Source of the DNA: Bipolaris cookei | Lineage: Eukaryota > Ascomycota > Dothideomycetes > Pleosporales > Pleosporaceae | Direction: 5' to 3' | Length of the DNA stretch: 64,000 bases | Assembly (NCBI GenBank): GCA_002286855.1 | Contig: NRSV01000064.1 | Location: forward strand, 1 to 64,000 | In this document: positions 22,274-33,899 of the stretch, piece by piece | Position numbering within the stretch: the stretch's first letter is position 1 | How the letters are laid out: each line of letters opens with the position of its first letter | The notes under the pieces: model-generated | The model's input: the letters and a program-made list of their open reading frames with translations, nothing else | Databases searched by the model: none | What the model was told of the DNA's origin: nothing | Made by a program: the position numbers and the translations under genes

Positions 22274-23905
22274 ATGGCGTCGTTTTCGACCAAGAGACAC
22301 TATGCAAGCAAGAGCCGGGACGAAGAGAAGGTTGATACGGTGGCAGTCGAGAAGAATGGAGACGATATTCAAGATGCACCTGTTATAGGAGAGGTTGATC
22401 CAGTCATCGCGAAGCGTGTACGACGGAAAATGGATAAACACGTTGTCCCACTGCTAGCAGCGCTGTATCTTCTTGCCTTTCTCGACAGATCCAATATTGG
22501 GTAATGCGATATATCAGGAACTTGCTCAGAGCCAACTGCTAACACAAGATACAGGAACGCGCGCATTGCCGGTATGGAAGAGGACCTCCACCTCAGTAGC
22601 TCGGAATACTCATGGCTCCTAACGATATTTTACATTTCCTACATTGTCTTTGGCTTCCTTATCGTCATGTGGAAAGTCGTGCCTCCACATCGCTGGGCTG
22701 CAGGATGCGTCTTCGCATGGGGCCTGGTATCGAGCGCACAAGCTGGAGCTCAATCATGGACTGGAATGATGGTGTTGCGCTTCCTCATGGGGGCTGCTGA
22801 AATCGCTTTTGGGCCTGGTGTACCGTTCCTGCTTTCGTTCTTTTATCTTAGACACGAGCTCGGTCTGAGATGTGGATTATTCCTGTCGGCCGCACCGCTA
22901 GCAAACACGTTTTCGGGCGCGCTAGCTTACGGTATTACCAGCGGAAATCCTTCGTTTGCAAAGTGGCGCGTACTGTTTCTCGTAGAGGGGCTTCCGACAG
23001 TTGTAATGTCTGTTGTGACATGGTTCTTTTTGCCAGACAGCCCAGAGAAAGCGCGATTCCTTACCGAAGAGGAGAAGTCCGTTGCCAAAGCGCGTGGTGT
23101 GGTGCAGGTGGGTACGGGGACTCGAATTGGAAGCATTGAGTGGAAGGAGGTGCTGGAAGCAGTACTAGACTTGAAGAGTTGGGTCCTAGGCGTAGGTAGA
23201 GCAAACTCGTTGGGTACGTCGACCGAACTAACGATTTTTCAGATTATGTATTTCTCCGGCAACGTAGCATTCTCATCGCTGCCGGTCTTTTTGCCTACCA
23301 TCCTTACTGAGATGGGATTCTCGCACGTGCACGCACAGGGACTAACGGCACCTCCCTTCTTCGTCTCTTTCCTTACTGTCATTGTGACTTGCTACATTGC
23401 CGACCGCACACAACAGCGCGGTATCATGATTGCCATACTCACAGCAATCGGGGGTGCTGGTTATGTGATCCTGGCTACGACCAAGGCTGTGGCAGCAAGA
23501 TACTTTGGAGTCTTCGTGGCTGCTGTGGGCATCTTCCCAGCCATTGGCAATGTTCTGCCGTGGATCATGAACAACCAGGGTACAGATACGCGGAGAGGGA
23601 CTGGTGTGATGATGGCGAACCTCATTGGGCAGTGTGGGCCAGTGCTTGGAACTCGACTGTATCCAACATCAGAGGGGCCGCTGTATGTAAAAGGTCAGTC
23701 GATTTGCGCGGGATTCATGTTCCTCTTTTGTCTGCTGGCTATCCTATTGAGAACTCTACTTGCTTGGGAGAACAAGAAGCTGGATAGACGATATGGGACT
23801 TTGGCGCAGCAAAAGTCAGCGATGCAGGAAGCCGCAAAGCGCGGGGAAGCAGTCCATCAAATCGGACTGGAGAACTATGGTCCACTGTATCGATATGTCC
23901 TGTAA
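22274..23905 (+). CDS. Major facilitator transporter, anion:cation symporter (Dal5/Tna1-like)
   Basis: Spliced from 22274-22500, 22555-23191 and 23243-23905 (508 aa). This family imports organic anions such as allantoate, nicotinate, pantothenate or small peptides across the plasma membrane with protons. The N-terminus is cytosolic and charged. It is followed by KRVRRKMDKHVVPLLAALYLLAFLDRSNIGNARIAG, split across an intron and characteristic of the family. Twelve membrane helices can be outlined, with FLMGAAEIAFGPGVPFLLS in helix 4-5 and PDSPEKARFLTEEE in the central loop. The second intron is 51 nt without an in-frame stop; it is accepted because removing it restores WVLGIMYFSGNVAFSSLPVFLP, a conserved helix. 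The substrate cannot be read from sequence. Confidence 0.88.
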
Positions 23906-24638
23906 GTGGCCAATGGTAAGAGAAAATGGTTATCATGGCGTTCAATGGCGGTATGCACCGTAAGGTTGGCGACATGTGAAAAGCAATGAAGAGAGGACTG
24001 GTTCTGCATGCAGCGGGTGGTCGAGCAGGGGCATGCAGCTTGTTTTCCTGCATCGATGGAATAGTTACTAGTGACGTGGCTATACAATTGATAATTCGTC
24101 GAGATGGTGGTACAGCCAAGTGCAAATCTGTATCGAATCAGTTCAAGGGCGAAGGAATAGCGTGTTTGAAACTGGCCTCCGTCTGTCCTCGGCCTGTCCG
24201 AAAGAGGAAACAGCACACACGACGTCTGTTATGCGCACCACCACGGCCAAATGTCAATCAATGCCATGTTCTTATCATGGCAATCTGCGAGCTGGCTCAG
24301 AGGTCAGCGCATCCAAGTGTATAAATATCTATGACTAGCTTGCAGGACACCGCCAAGGCGCAGCACCGGACGGTTCCTAATGTGCGAACTGGCAGAAAGC
24401 TGGGGCAGTTAGGCCAATGATTAGCTGCTGGGCGCACGCACCGCAGCACTGGCCCCCAATAACGTCACTGCCAGATTCTAGACGAACATGTCGTCTTTCG
24501 CTGCTCGTCCTCCTATGCGCCTCTACTCCCAGACGCCTGCGTATCTGCATCCCAGTGGTCCTCCACTGCATCTACGCCCTATCACTCCACCCCCAGTAGC
24601 TCCACCATTGCTACCGTTTCGAGGCGCGCCTTGCTGTA
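23906..24638. promoter_or_regulatory. intergenic with upstream ORF before the CorA gene
   Basis: Holds the 3' end of the transporter gene and the promoter and leader of the CorA gene. An ATG at 24488 opens an 88-codon frame that overlaps the CorA start in another frame; if transcribed, it would be an upstream ORF. No other feature is seen. Confidence 0.4.
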
Positions 24639-27309
24639 ATGCCGTCCAATTCCTCTACTGGGCCTGGACCCGCCAGCGCTGCCAACCCGGGTCATGCTTT
24701 GTACGCGACAGCTGCAGCCTCGGATCCTGTTTCGCGCCAAGGACAAGACGCTGATTCTGCTTCTGCTCTGCCCAAAAAGAAGAAGAAGACGCATCGTGGC
24801 GGAAAGAAGAGGCGCAACCGTCGCCCGTCGTTTGCCACAGGAGCCGATCTGCCACAGGCTGACTCAATGGATGAGCGTCCCACCCTCGCCAACGCCGCCA
24901 GCCATGGCCAGTCACGAGGGAGCAGCAGCTTCTACCGCACCCACAGCAACCTCAGCAATACCAGCCTCGAGAGTGAGGCCCTGCTGGATCACCGCGAACA
25001 GCCCACCATCCGGACGCGTCGTCCAAGTGTGCCTGTGACGTCCATGTACCCGCCTCGGGGGAGCCAACCCACCCCCAACCCCCAACGCCTGCAGCCCTTG
25101 AAGCCAGCAAACTCATACGGCAGGTCGCGCCTCTCGCATACTCCCGACCTGCTTCACCACAGCGATGTCGCCGACGACGACGACGACGAAGACGACGACA
25201 CCAATGACAGGACCCCCTTGATGAGCTCCTCTGTTCGTGACATCAGGTCAGGCACAAGCTATGGCTCAAACAGCGGCAATGCACGTAGCAGAAGCGGCAC
25301 ATCTTTGTCCGCTCCCAAGCATATGACGATGCCTGAACACCGACCCGATCTCTTCACCCAGCACCATCACTCTGCCACAAACCTCAATGACTACGATGTT
25401 AACAACCCCCCGTCCGTGCCCACTAGCCCGGCCTTTGAACCTCACTCCGGGCTGGATGATGTCATGATTCCGACAGATCTCGACCACATGTCCGATCCCG
25501 GCCGACCCAGCAGCAGAAATTGCGATGCGTTGATCAACATGGACGGGGACGAGCATGGAGGCTCGCCTCCTTCTGCTGGCGACTTGAGACGTCGTATGAC
25601 CACAACGGCACTTGAAGATGTTTGCTTTCCACACGAGGCCATGTCTGAAATAGGACACGAGGATTACATGAACGCGCCGACGACTGGTGAGCCTACGAGC
25701 CGACGGAGACGCCGCCGCTGGCCTGATCTCGACGTACTACAGGCCTGGGCAAACCAAGAGAAGGAGCAGCGGACCATGGATGGCATGCGTATGCGCAAGG
25801 TTAGCGAACCGCTCATGGTCGAAGGTCGTCTGCGTCCCAGACGGCGCGTCTGGCACCGCGAGGCGAGCGATGCGCCCTATCGATTCACTTATTTCAACGA
25901 AACTTTTGACAATACCATCCACAGTCAAAGCATCAGCGAACTGCTGCAGCCCGGCCAAAGTTTCAGGAACTTGTTTGTCCCAGATCCCCCAATTCTTGAT
26001 GACACCAGCGATAGCTCTGATACGGAGGATGATATACTACACTCGGGTATCAATGGACACAGTTCGCGATCGGCTTCCAAAGTGGAGGGCAAGCACTCGT
26101 CTGGGGAGCAGACACGCTCCACCACGCCGCGTCCAGCAGAAACACCAAAGCCTGAAGACGAGAAACCGAAGCGCTACGGCCCACGACCTGCGTGGTGGCT
26201 GGATGTCATGTCGCCCACGGAGACGGAGATGAAGGTCATTTCCAAGACGTTTGGCATTCACCCGCTGACATCCGAGGACATCTTGATGCAGGAACAACGC
26301 GAAAAGGTCGAACTCTTCAAGCACTACTACTTCATCAACTATCGGACGTTTGAGCAGGACGAGAATAGCGAAGACTATCTGGATCCCGTCAACCTGTACG
26401 TTGTTGTGTTCCGGGAAGGTGTAATAAGCTTCCACTTTTCCTTGACACCGCACCCTGCAAACGTTCGTCGCCGCATCCGCCAACTGTCGGACTACCTGGT
26501 TCTGTCGCCTGACTGGATTTCGTATGCCATAATTGACGACGTGACGGACGCGTATGCGCCCATGATTCAGAAGATCGAGGAAGAAGTCGACGACATTGAC
26601 GAAGCCATTCTGCGTCTTCACTCGAGCGATGAAGAACAAGAGGCTGAGAAGGAAAAGAGTCATAGCTACAACAATCCGCACTACAAAGATCCGCCCGAGG
26701 TCAGGTCACAACAGGATACGGGCCGAGACATGCTGCGTCGGGTTGGCGAGTGTCGAAAGAAGGTTATGAGCTTGTACCGGCTGTTGGGCAACAAGGCCGA
26801 TGTCATCAAAGGGTTTGCAAAGAGATGCAACGAGCAGTGGGATATTGCACCTCGCAACGAAATCGGCATGTATCTTGGAGATATTCAAGATCATATTGTT
26901 ACCATGACTGGCAATTTGAGCCACTATGAAAAGTAAGTTTTAGAAGTGGCTTGCCGGAGGAACAAACTAACGAGGAATTACAGTCTTCTTTCTCGCGCCC
27001 ATAGCAACTACCTGGCCCAAATCAACATCCGGATGAATGAGCGGCAAGAAAAGACGTCTGACATTCTGGGCAAGCTGACGGTGCTGGGTACCATTGTGCT
27101 GCCCATGAACGTTGTGACCGGTATCTGGGGTATGAATTGGTAAGTGCATAACATTACATGGTGCCAAGATGAGTTGCTGACCAAAAGCCAGTCTTGTGCC
27201 CGGACAGGATATTCAAAACCTTAACTGGTTCTGGTCTATTACTGGGGGCCTTATTACGTTTGGTTTGGCCTGCTACTTTATTGCAAAGAGGGTTTACGGC
27301 ATTGTTTAA
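24639..27309 (+). CDS. CorA-type Mg2+ transporter (ALR/MNR2 family)
   Basis: Spliced from 24639-26932, 26984-27139 and 27192-27309 (855 aa). These proteins move Mg2+ across the plasma or vacuolar membrane. About 480 residues of disordered, Ser/Arg/Asp-rich N-terminus, with a poly-Lys patch (PKKKKKTHRGGKKRRNRR), precede the CorA domain, as in fungal ALR/MNR2 proteins. The funnel domain begins at PAWWLDVMSPTETEMKVI. The long stalk helix follows (MLRRVGECRKKVMSLYRLLGN), and two C-terminal membrane helices flank the selectivity motif GMN (GIWGMNC, near residue 815). The last acceptor was chosen so that GMN runs into CLVPGQDIQNLNWFW, the conserved loop and second helix. An N-terminal role in regulation is inferred from relatives. 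Confidence 0.9.
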
Positions 27310-29156
27310 GCAAGAGCGGCGTAAAGAAAGTGTACATTTTGTAGGGTTTGTGAACAAGACGTTGCAACCCTTTGGCGTTTGGGCTTGATATACGTAGTGA
27401 TGGATATGGCATTGTTGTTGGGTGGTTCCCATGGATCGAGATTGTACATTGTTCTTCTGTTCTTACCCTGATGGAAGATTTTGGATAGCTGCAGCGTCTA
27501 GTATTTTAATATCATCATTCTGACTTGTCGACTATGAAGAATGGTTGACGTTGAGGGTCCGTATCAGCGGGGTTCGTGCCACAAGACGGGAGCTTGCATG
27601 GGTTGGTATGACATTTGGCGCAGTAGATACTTCAGTAGTGTTGTGGTTCCGGTGAGCAGCTGATGGTGGCGGAGGCTGATGATATGTACATCTGTCAAAA
27701 GCTGTGGCAAGAGCTGATCAGTGTATTAGGAGACGCCCGAGACCTGATTAATCATGCCACCCAAACCTGCTGCGGGTTGCGGGGCGTTGGTTATAGAAAG
27801 GAATCGACTCATTTGTAGGACATTTCTGGATCGTAATGGTACCTTTCTTCCACGTGTGCTATCCGCAGGGCCGCAACAATATTCAACATTTTGGGTGGCA
27901 TCTTCTGGAACGGCCCGTGGGCAGCCTTTGGGTCGATTGGGCAGCCTCTGGAGGGGATCAGAAAAAAAAAGGTCGTCTGATGTCTCTCGTCGGTGCTGCC
28001 TTGACTGTACATACATACGCAAAGTCGAATCAGAGGTAGTGGTAATGCATACGGCTAGCAGGGTGACCCCAGAAGTGTTGGGTCGCCTCACTGCTATTAG
28101 GCGTTAGTATGTATGTATGTAGGTGTAAGCTGTGCAGCAGAGAGGGAGGAGATGGTGTTTTCTTCATCGCCCTCTGGCAATGTCGCAGCAGACTGTTGCT
28201 GAAATAGTCGCTGTCTACCATGGATCCAAGGCCGGCCATGATGGCGGCGTCACAGGCGTCAAGGCGTCAGACGGTCGAGGCGAGGGCGTGTCAGCGGATC
28301 GAGGCGTTTGCGAGCACGAGGGCCGCGTCCACATGGTCGCTGGTCGCTGCCTCATACGGCATGGCTATGCGACGGGGGCATGGTGCAACGTCCGGTCACT
28401 TCTTGAGCCCACTAAAAGAAACTTCTAGCGAATGTGGCAGCGTGCAGGCACTGGTTCGCATGATGCCATGGCCGCTCTCCCGCTGTCGCTCCACGGCAGT
28501 GGTAGGGCTGCCACCGCGCCCGGTGAAGGCGCGGTTGCACACCAAAGCACCGTCGCACAGGGCCGCCACCCATCTCGATGTGCACTGCCCCTGCGTGTAT
28601 GCCTACATATACAAGTCGCAGTATAGCATGCAGTACATAATTGGTCATGGTGAATCAGAGTGTTCACGCCCAAGGCCGATGTCTGATTGCATCCTGGTCG
28701 AGACCTGCGGACAGTATCCCCATGACGTCAACCGGGTGCTGAGTTCCAGCATCTGGGCAGTCGAGAACCCAACCCTGTCTTCTGACGCGATCCGCTCTCC
28801 ATGACACTTGACGTCGTCTGCCTCGCTGCCTCTCCTACCCTCCCTCTCTTATTACCCCGTCGTCGTCTGCTGTTCCACCACAAGTACCAGCATTGCCCAT
28901 CTTCCACCGTGTACCTGCGTGGGCTGATCCCCTCCCTCTTCACCAATCGACCACGACTCGCGATCGACTAGGGGCTGCCTTTCACAGTCACATCAGCAGC
29001 GCCTTGTAGCCGCTGGCTGAGTAGTAGCCAAGCATCACATTTCCTGGCCGACGGACACTGCCCGCAACAAATACCGTCTTGCGCCTACTTCCGCCTTGAC
29101 CACAACTTACCCCACCACTCACCCTTCAACCACTTTCCCCCTCCCCCACCCCACCC
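27310..29156. other. long intergenic region before the DUF3824 gene
   Basis: A 1.85-kb interval between same-strand genes. Several overlapping open frames on both strands (27726-28107, 28220-28804, 28412-28673) lack signal peptides, domains or splice signals, so none is called. A short GTAT-type repeat lies around 28105-28121. The CT-rich sequence just before 29157 looks like a fungal promoter/leader. Confidence 0.4.
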
Positions 29157-31917
29157 ATGTCCGTCATCTACAAGAAGACAGAGCGCGAGCGCGAATGGGA
29201 GACCGGCTCATCGCGCAATGGCGGTGGTGGTTACACCACGGTCAGGCGCTACAAACTCCCTGATCGCACTCTCGAGGAAGATACATACGAGTCCGAGATG
29301 CGGCTGGTCCAGCGCAGCCGCAACGACTTTGACGACCACCGCTCCGTCAAGGACTATGTTGTTGAGCGAAGCGTCGAGCCTGTTCGTGAAGTCAGACACT
29401 ACCACTATGCCGAACGTTCGCCCTCACCACAGCGATCCGAGTATCGCATCCACCGCGAGTATGAGCGTGAGTACGAGCGCGCGCCCTCTCCAGCACGCAC
29501 TGAGATCCGCATCTCGCGGGAATATGAGCGCGACGAGGACATCTTCCCCCGAGAGCAGCCGTACGAGTTGGAAAAGTATTCCAGGTCCACCGAGTATTTC
29601 CGCCCCGAACCGCAACCGCAGCCACAGGCCCCTCCCCAGTCCATCTACATCCGCAATGAAGCTGCTCAGCCTATGCAGATGCAGATGCAACCTATTATTA
29701 TCCGAGAGGAGGCCCCTCAGCCCATCATCATTCGTGAACGCGTTCCGGAGCCCGTCTATGAAGAGGAAAGGCCGGTTGTTCGACAGCAACAAGAGCAGGA
29801 CTACTACTATGAACGTCGATACAAAGAGATTGACCGCGGAAACCGTCACGATGAGGAACAGAACTACTACAGCGATGACGATGTGTATTATTACAAAACG
29901 AAGGATACCTGGGGTGGAAGCGAGACCCGCGTTAAACGTGATGTCGCTGCAGGTGCACTTGCTGGCGTCGCTGCTGGCCAGATTATCAGACATCACCGCA
30001 AGAGAAAGGGTGAAGCACCTGGCGGCTCCATCGGTAATGCCCTTGGCTACGGCACGCTAGGTGCCGTGAGTGCTGTAGCTCTCGACAGGTTCAACAACCG
30101 TTCTCGCTCTCGTTCTCGTTCTGTCTCTTTGGACAGGGGTAGAGAGCACCGGCGTCACAAGTCTCGTCACCGCAGCAAATCCAGGGCCAGAGAGCTTGGT
30201 ACTCTTGCCGCTCTTGCAGGCGTTGGAGCTCTTGCCTACGCTGCTGGACAAAGGAACAAGGCCAAGACGAAAGAAGAGACGGTCACAATCATAGAAGATC
30301 GACACCGCAGCAGGTCACGTCACAGGAGCAAGTCACGCCATAGGAGGGGCCGAAGAAAGTCGAGATCCGTCTCGGTTGTATCAGATAGGAGTAGGTCTCG
30401 TAGTACGAGCAAACACATGGATCCCGAGCACCGCAACAAGCGAGTAGCAGAAGTTGGCCTAGCTAGTGCTGTTCTCGCTGGCCTTGCTGAACGCCGGCGT
30501 AGCAAATCCCGGAAGCGTGAAGGAAAGCGCTCTCCAAGCCGCATTCGACAGGGTGTACCGATCGCTGCTGCTGGTGTCACTGGCGCAGCTGTCACTGGAC
30601 TCTATGAGAAACGTAAGGCTAAGAAGGAAGCTAGGGAGGCATCGCGCTCGAGATCAAGGTCACGTTCCAGATCGAGGTCAGTCCTCTCCCGTCTTACCGG
30701 GCGCAGCCGTAGCAGGCGTCAAAGTACAGTGAGTGAACCAGTCTTAGTAGAGTACGGCGGTGATCCGATCTACACCGATCGCCCAGCGAGAAGTCGAAGC
30801 CGTAGTCGTAGCCGTAGCCGCAGTCGGGACCGAACTCGCTCGCGCCGTAGACGTCGACGAAGCTCTTCCTCTTCCTCGGGCGGTAAGAGCCGGAGCCGGA
30901 GTAAGAGTCGGGCACGGGCGGTTGCAGAGACGGCAGCAGTTGCTGGCGTTGCCGGTTTAGCTGCTCATGAGGCGACAAAGAGGCGAGATCGTAAGAAGGC
31001 CGAAAAGGAAGCCGAAAGACGACGTGAGTCCACCCTTCGCCCATATCGGAACTAGTTTGCTCAGAAATCAACAGGCGAGGAGGATTCGGCATATTCGACT
31101 GGCACCTACGATAGTCCCTACGGTAGCCCTACCGCATCCACAGCCTACACCAATGATTCACGCTACTTCCCTGAGACGAACTATTTCCCTCCACCTCCTA
31201 ACGCGCCTGCCGTCGATCCCAACGCTCACAGCCCTTACCCACCTTACAATCCGGCTGACTATCCTCCTCCACCTCATACTACTTACGAACCCAACCATCC
31301 ATCACAATACATACATCCGCCTCATAGCGATGTCCATGTTGGAAACCCTTATGCGCCTCCTACTCAACCACACAATGCTTACTACGGCCAACCCCGTCGT
31401 ACGGACGGTAATGTGAGTGCTCCAGCCCCTAGTCATATCGGTAACGAGCACAAAAACTTCGCTTCTGCACGTGGTGGGTTTGGGACGCTGCTAGCCGGTA
31501 GTGTTGAACATCATTACTGATACGTGAATAGGTCCCATAGAGAAGTCTCGCAGTCCTAGTCCAGCTCCTCCAACTCCTCCAGCTCCAGAAGAAGAGAAGA
31601 GTGTCAAGTTCAATCTAGAACCGCAGGAGGAGCCTGCTCGGGAACCTTCGCGAGAGCCTTCACCTGAGGGTGACGACAGTGATCGGGAACATCGTGGGCA
31701 TAGGAGACGGAGGCGACATCGAGACGACGAGAACTCACAAAGTTCGAAGGAGTCTGGCAGGAGCCGTAAGAGACACCACCGAGATGAATCTCCTGGATCT
31801 GATGTATCTGATGCGACGATTGAGCTACCACCACGCTTTGATGAGAACGGGCGGAGGAGGTCTGAGGATCCGCTGGCTGATACTTTGGAGAGCGTTTTGG
31901 CTTCGATAATCCGATAG
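29157..31917 (+). CDS. DUF3824-type protein with Arg/Ser-rich repeats
   Basis: Spliced from 29157-31023, 31075-31473 and 31532-31917 (883 aa). The function of this fungal family is unknown. The first 270 residues are rich in Glu, Arg and Tyr with repeated EYERE and PIIIRE segments. Three small-residue segments follow that look like glycine-zipper helices: DVAAGALAGVAAGQIIR, GTLAALAGVGALAYAAGQR and VAEVGLASAVLAGLAERR. They are separated by long Arg/Ser tracts (SRSRSRS type) that resemble splicing-factor RS domains. The second exon is Pro/Tyr-rich (YPPYNPADYPPPPH), the hallmark of DUF3824. The third is acidic and basic by turns and ends DTLESVLASIIR. No signal peptide is seen. Membrane or hyphal-tip association has been suggested for such proteins only loosely; I treat the role as unknown. 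Confidence 0.8.
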
Positions 31918-32457
31918 TGTTTTGTTGGTTTCACATCTTAATATTTTTCTTTGGATACCAGATTTTTATTTTAATGGCTGTTACGATGGACTCTCGGTAT
32001 GTCTATGACGATGTTTTTTTATGATTGTTTATGTTCTGCATCCAATTCATGGTAACGAAGTCACGAAGCTTTGTAGACTTACATAACATTGATATGTTTG
32101 AGGGTGAATAATTCTTTTTTTTTTGTATTTGTCAAATCTCCGATATTATTATCTTTCTACGAGTTGGAGAATTGAAGCCAAATAGTCATTAGTTTCATCT
32201 CCAAGCTTCGGGCACACTTTTGTGCAGTCAATTAGTTCGTCTTTGATATAACATATGTACCCTACTGCCTGCTCTGATGATGTGAGGATGTAGATAGCAT
32301 TGGTAGCTTTCGGTACGTGCCTTCCGAAACAAAGCGTCATTGTTGCTTTGTGCAAATATTCCACCTCAACACATTTGCACACCTTACCTTCTCAACCTCT
32401 CACTTTCTTCTCCTCACATTTCCATCCTCCGCTTGACTCTCGACCCAACCAGCCGCC
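31918..32457. other. intergenic
   Basis: A 540-bp AT-rich interval holding the 3' end of the DUF3824 gene and the former promoter of the decayed gene that follows. The 77-codon minus-strand frame at 32149-32382 has no recognisable features. Confidence 0.4.
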
Positions 32458-33651
32458 GTGTTCCTACACGACTACGACTCCCTCCTCCTCACCCTCCTAA
32501 CAAGCCTATGCCTCGCCTCATCCACCCCCTCACCCTTCCCATGTACTGGGTACATCTCCCAACCACTCCCCCAAAATCTCACACACTAATATCACACAGG
32601 GGCTCCGTATACTTCACCGCTCATACCATCGATAGCCTACTCTTCCAGAACCCAGACGTGCTTCACAATCTATTCGTGTCCAAGTGCGTTACTACGGTCG
32701 TGTTCAATGCGGATACGGGGGCGAGGCGGGAAATGATACGAGGAGGGAAGTGCTGGAGTATGGGTTGGGGAGGGCGTATGGGATTATGTCTAGTGCATTG
32801 TTGAGGGGAGTAGGGGGGAGTGGTGTAGATGACTTAGAAGAGGCACCCGCAAGTAAATCACCGTAGAGACTGATTTCATGATTGATGCTAATTCAGAAAT
32901 TGCAGTTCACAAAAACACGACGATTCGGCTCGGCAAATATGATATCGCTGCTTCACCTCTTCTGGATCTATCCAACGTCCAAATCCTATTTCTTCGTCTA
33001 CCAGACAGCACGTATTACGGCCAGTGATATAGTGCTTACAAAGAGGAGTCGTTAAAAATGCTATACAACGCAGACATTTCTCACATCACAGCCGCAGACG
33101 GTGCTGCTACGTATGCGATCAGAGATTTGAAAGAGATCATCGCAACAATCCTTCGTGAGAGGCGTGCAGACAACATCCACGTACTGAACTACCTGGCGTC
33201 TCTCTCGACTGGCCAAGAAGACTATCAATTCGAACATGCTGACCGTATTATATCTGCCAAGCTCGTCATGGATGTTGTCAAGGAGGAGGGTACTGAGGCG
33301 AGAGTTGTAGCGTAAGTTCTTACTCGAGTTCCCCGGGTTGTGCGCTAAAGAGTGGTAGACATGGCTGTGACGAGGTTCGCAACGAGAAGGTCAATCTTAA
33401 CACTCCTGATTACATCAACAAGTTCAATGCCTTTTTCGAATATGCCAAATACGATCCTGACACGGTAAGGCCTGCTTGTCATGTGTTGTTTATGTTGCAA
33501 CACCTATATCGGCTTTATGCTGACATGTAGATAGTATCAGAGTGTTGGCGAGTGTGGCGAGCGGCTCTCAAACGCAGATACGTCAACTGGTGGCTACAAT
33601 GAGAGCGACTACATCTATGAGTTCCTAAAGCGGGAGTACCACGTCACATGA
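32458..33651 (+). pseudogene. decayed PIG-L/LmbE-like deacetylase
   Basis: Exon-like blocks at 32458-32549, 32600-32852, 32897-33311, 33359-33464 and 33535-33651 match the fungal secreted PIG-L-like family. These are metal-dependent N-acetylglucosaminyl deacetylase relatives. The visible family pieces, in order, are a signal-peptide-like LLLTLLTSLCLASS, GSVYFTAHTIDSLLFQNPD, REVLEYGLGRAYGIMSS, VQILFLRLPDSTYYGQ, EESLKMLYNADISHI and YIYEFLKREYHVT. Defects: the expected start is GTG (32458), the frame changes between about 32690 and 32750 as after a one-base loss, and TGA at 33025-33027 stands where relatives have Gly. The metal motif AHxDD has become AHTIDS, and the second His of the HSDH motif is Arg. 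All splice sites still look usable. Two independent frame breaks plus lost ligands make a pseudogene more likely than sequencing error. Confidence 0.65.
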
Positions 33652-33899
33652 TGCTAGTACGCAACTCTTAATATGAACAGGAATGTTTCATTTTTGGAAC
33701 ATGCACAAAAACAACAAAATAAACAATATTGATGGATCATATTATCAGAGTAGAGTATATCTTGACCTCGACAAAAGTCAAAGTAGAGATGCTAAGCGAT
33801 GTATACCACAAACGAAATCAAAAATCCCTAGATTGATCCTTTGGAGAGAAAAAAGTAAATACATATACAAAAAAGGTTGTACGCTAAATCTCCCCTCCT

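Noticed and set aside
27726..28091. 121-codon minus-strand and 117-codon plus-strand overlapping frames
   Set aside because: Mutually antisense, without domain, signal peptide or intron logic; typical chance frames of GC-rich spacer.
28220..28804. 194-codon plus-strand frame
   Set aside because: Composition matches no family, and it lies in the leader region of the next gene; no supporting signals.
29218..30060. 280-codon frame overlapping the DUF3824 gene
   Set aside because: It is a shifted frame of a repetitive, Arg/Ser-coding exon; the in-frame product has coherent repeats and splice sites, this one does not.
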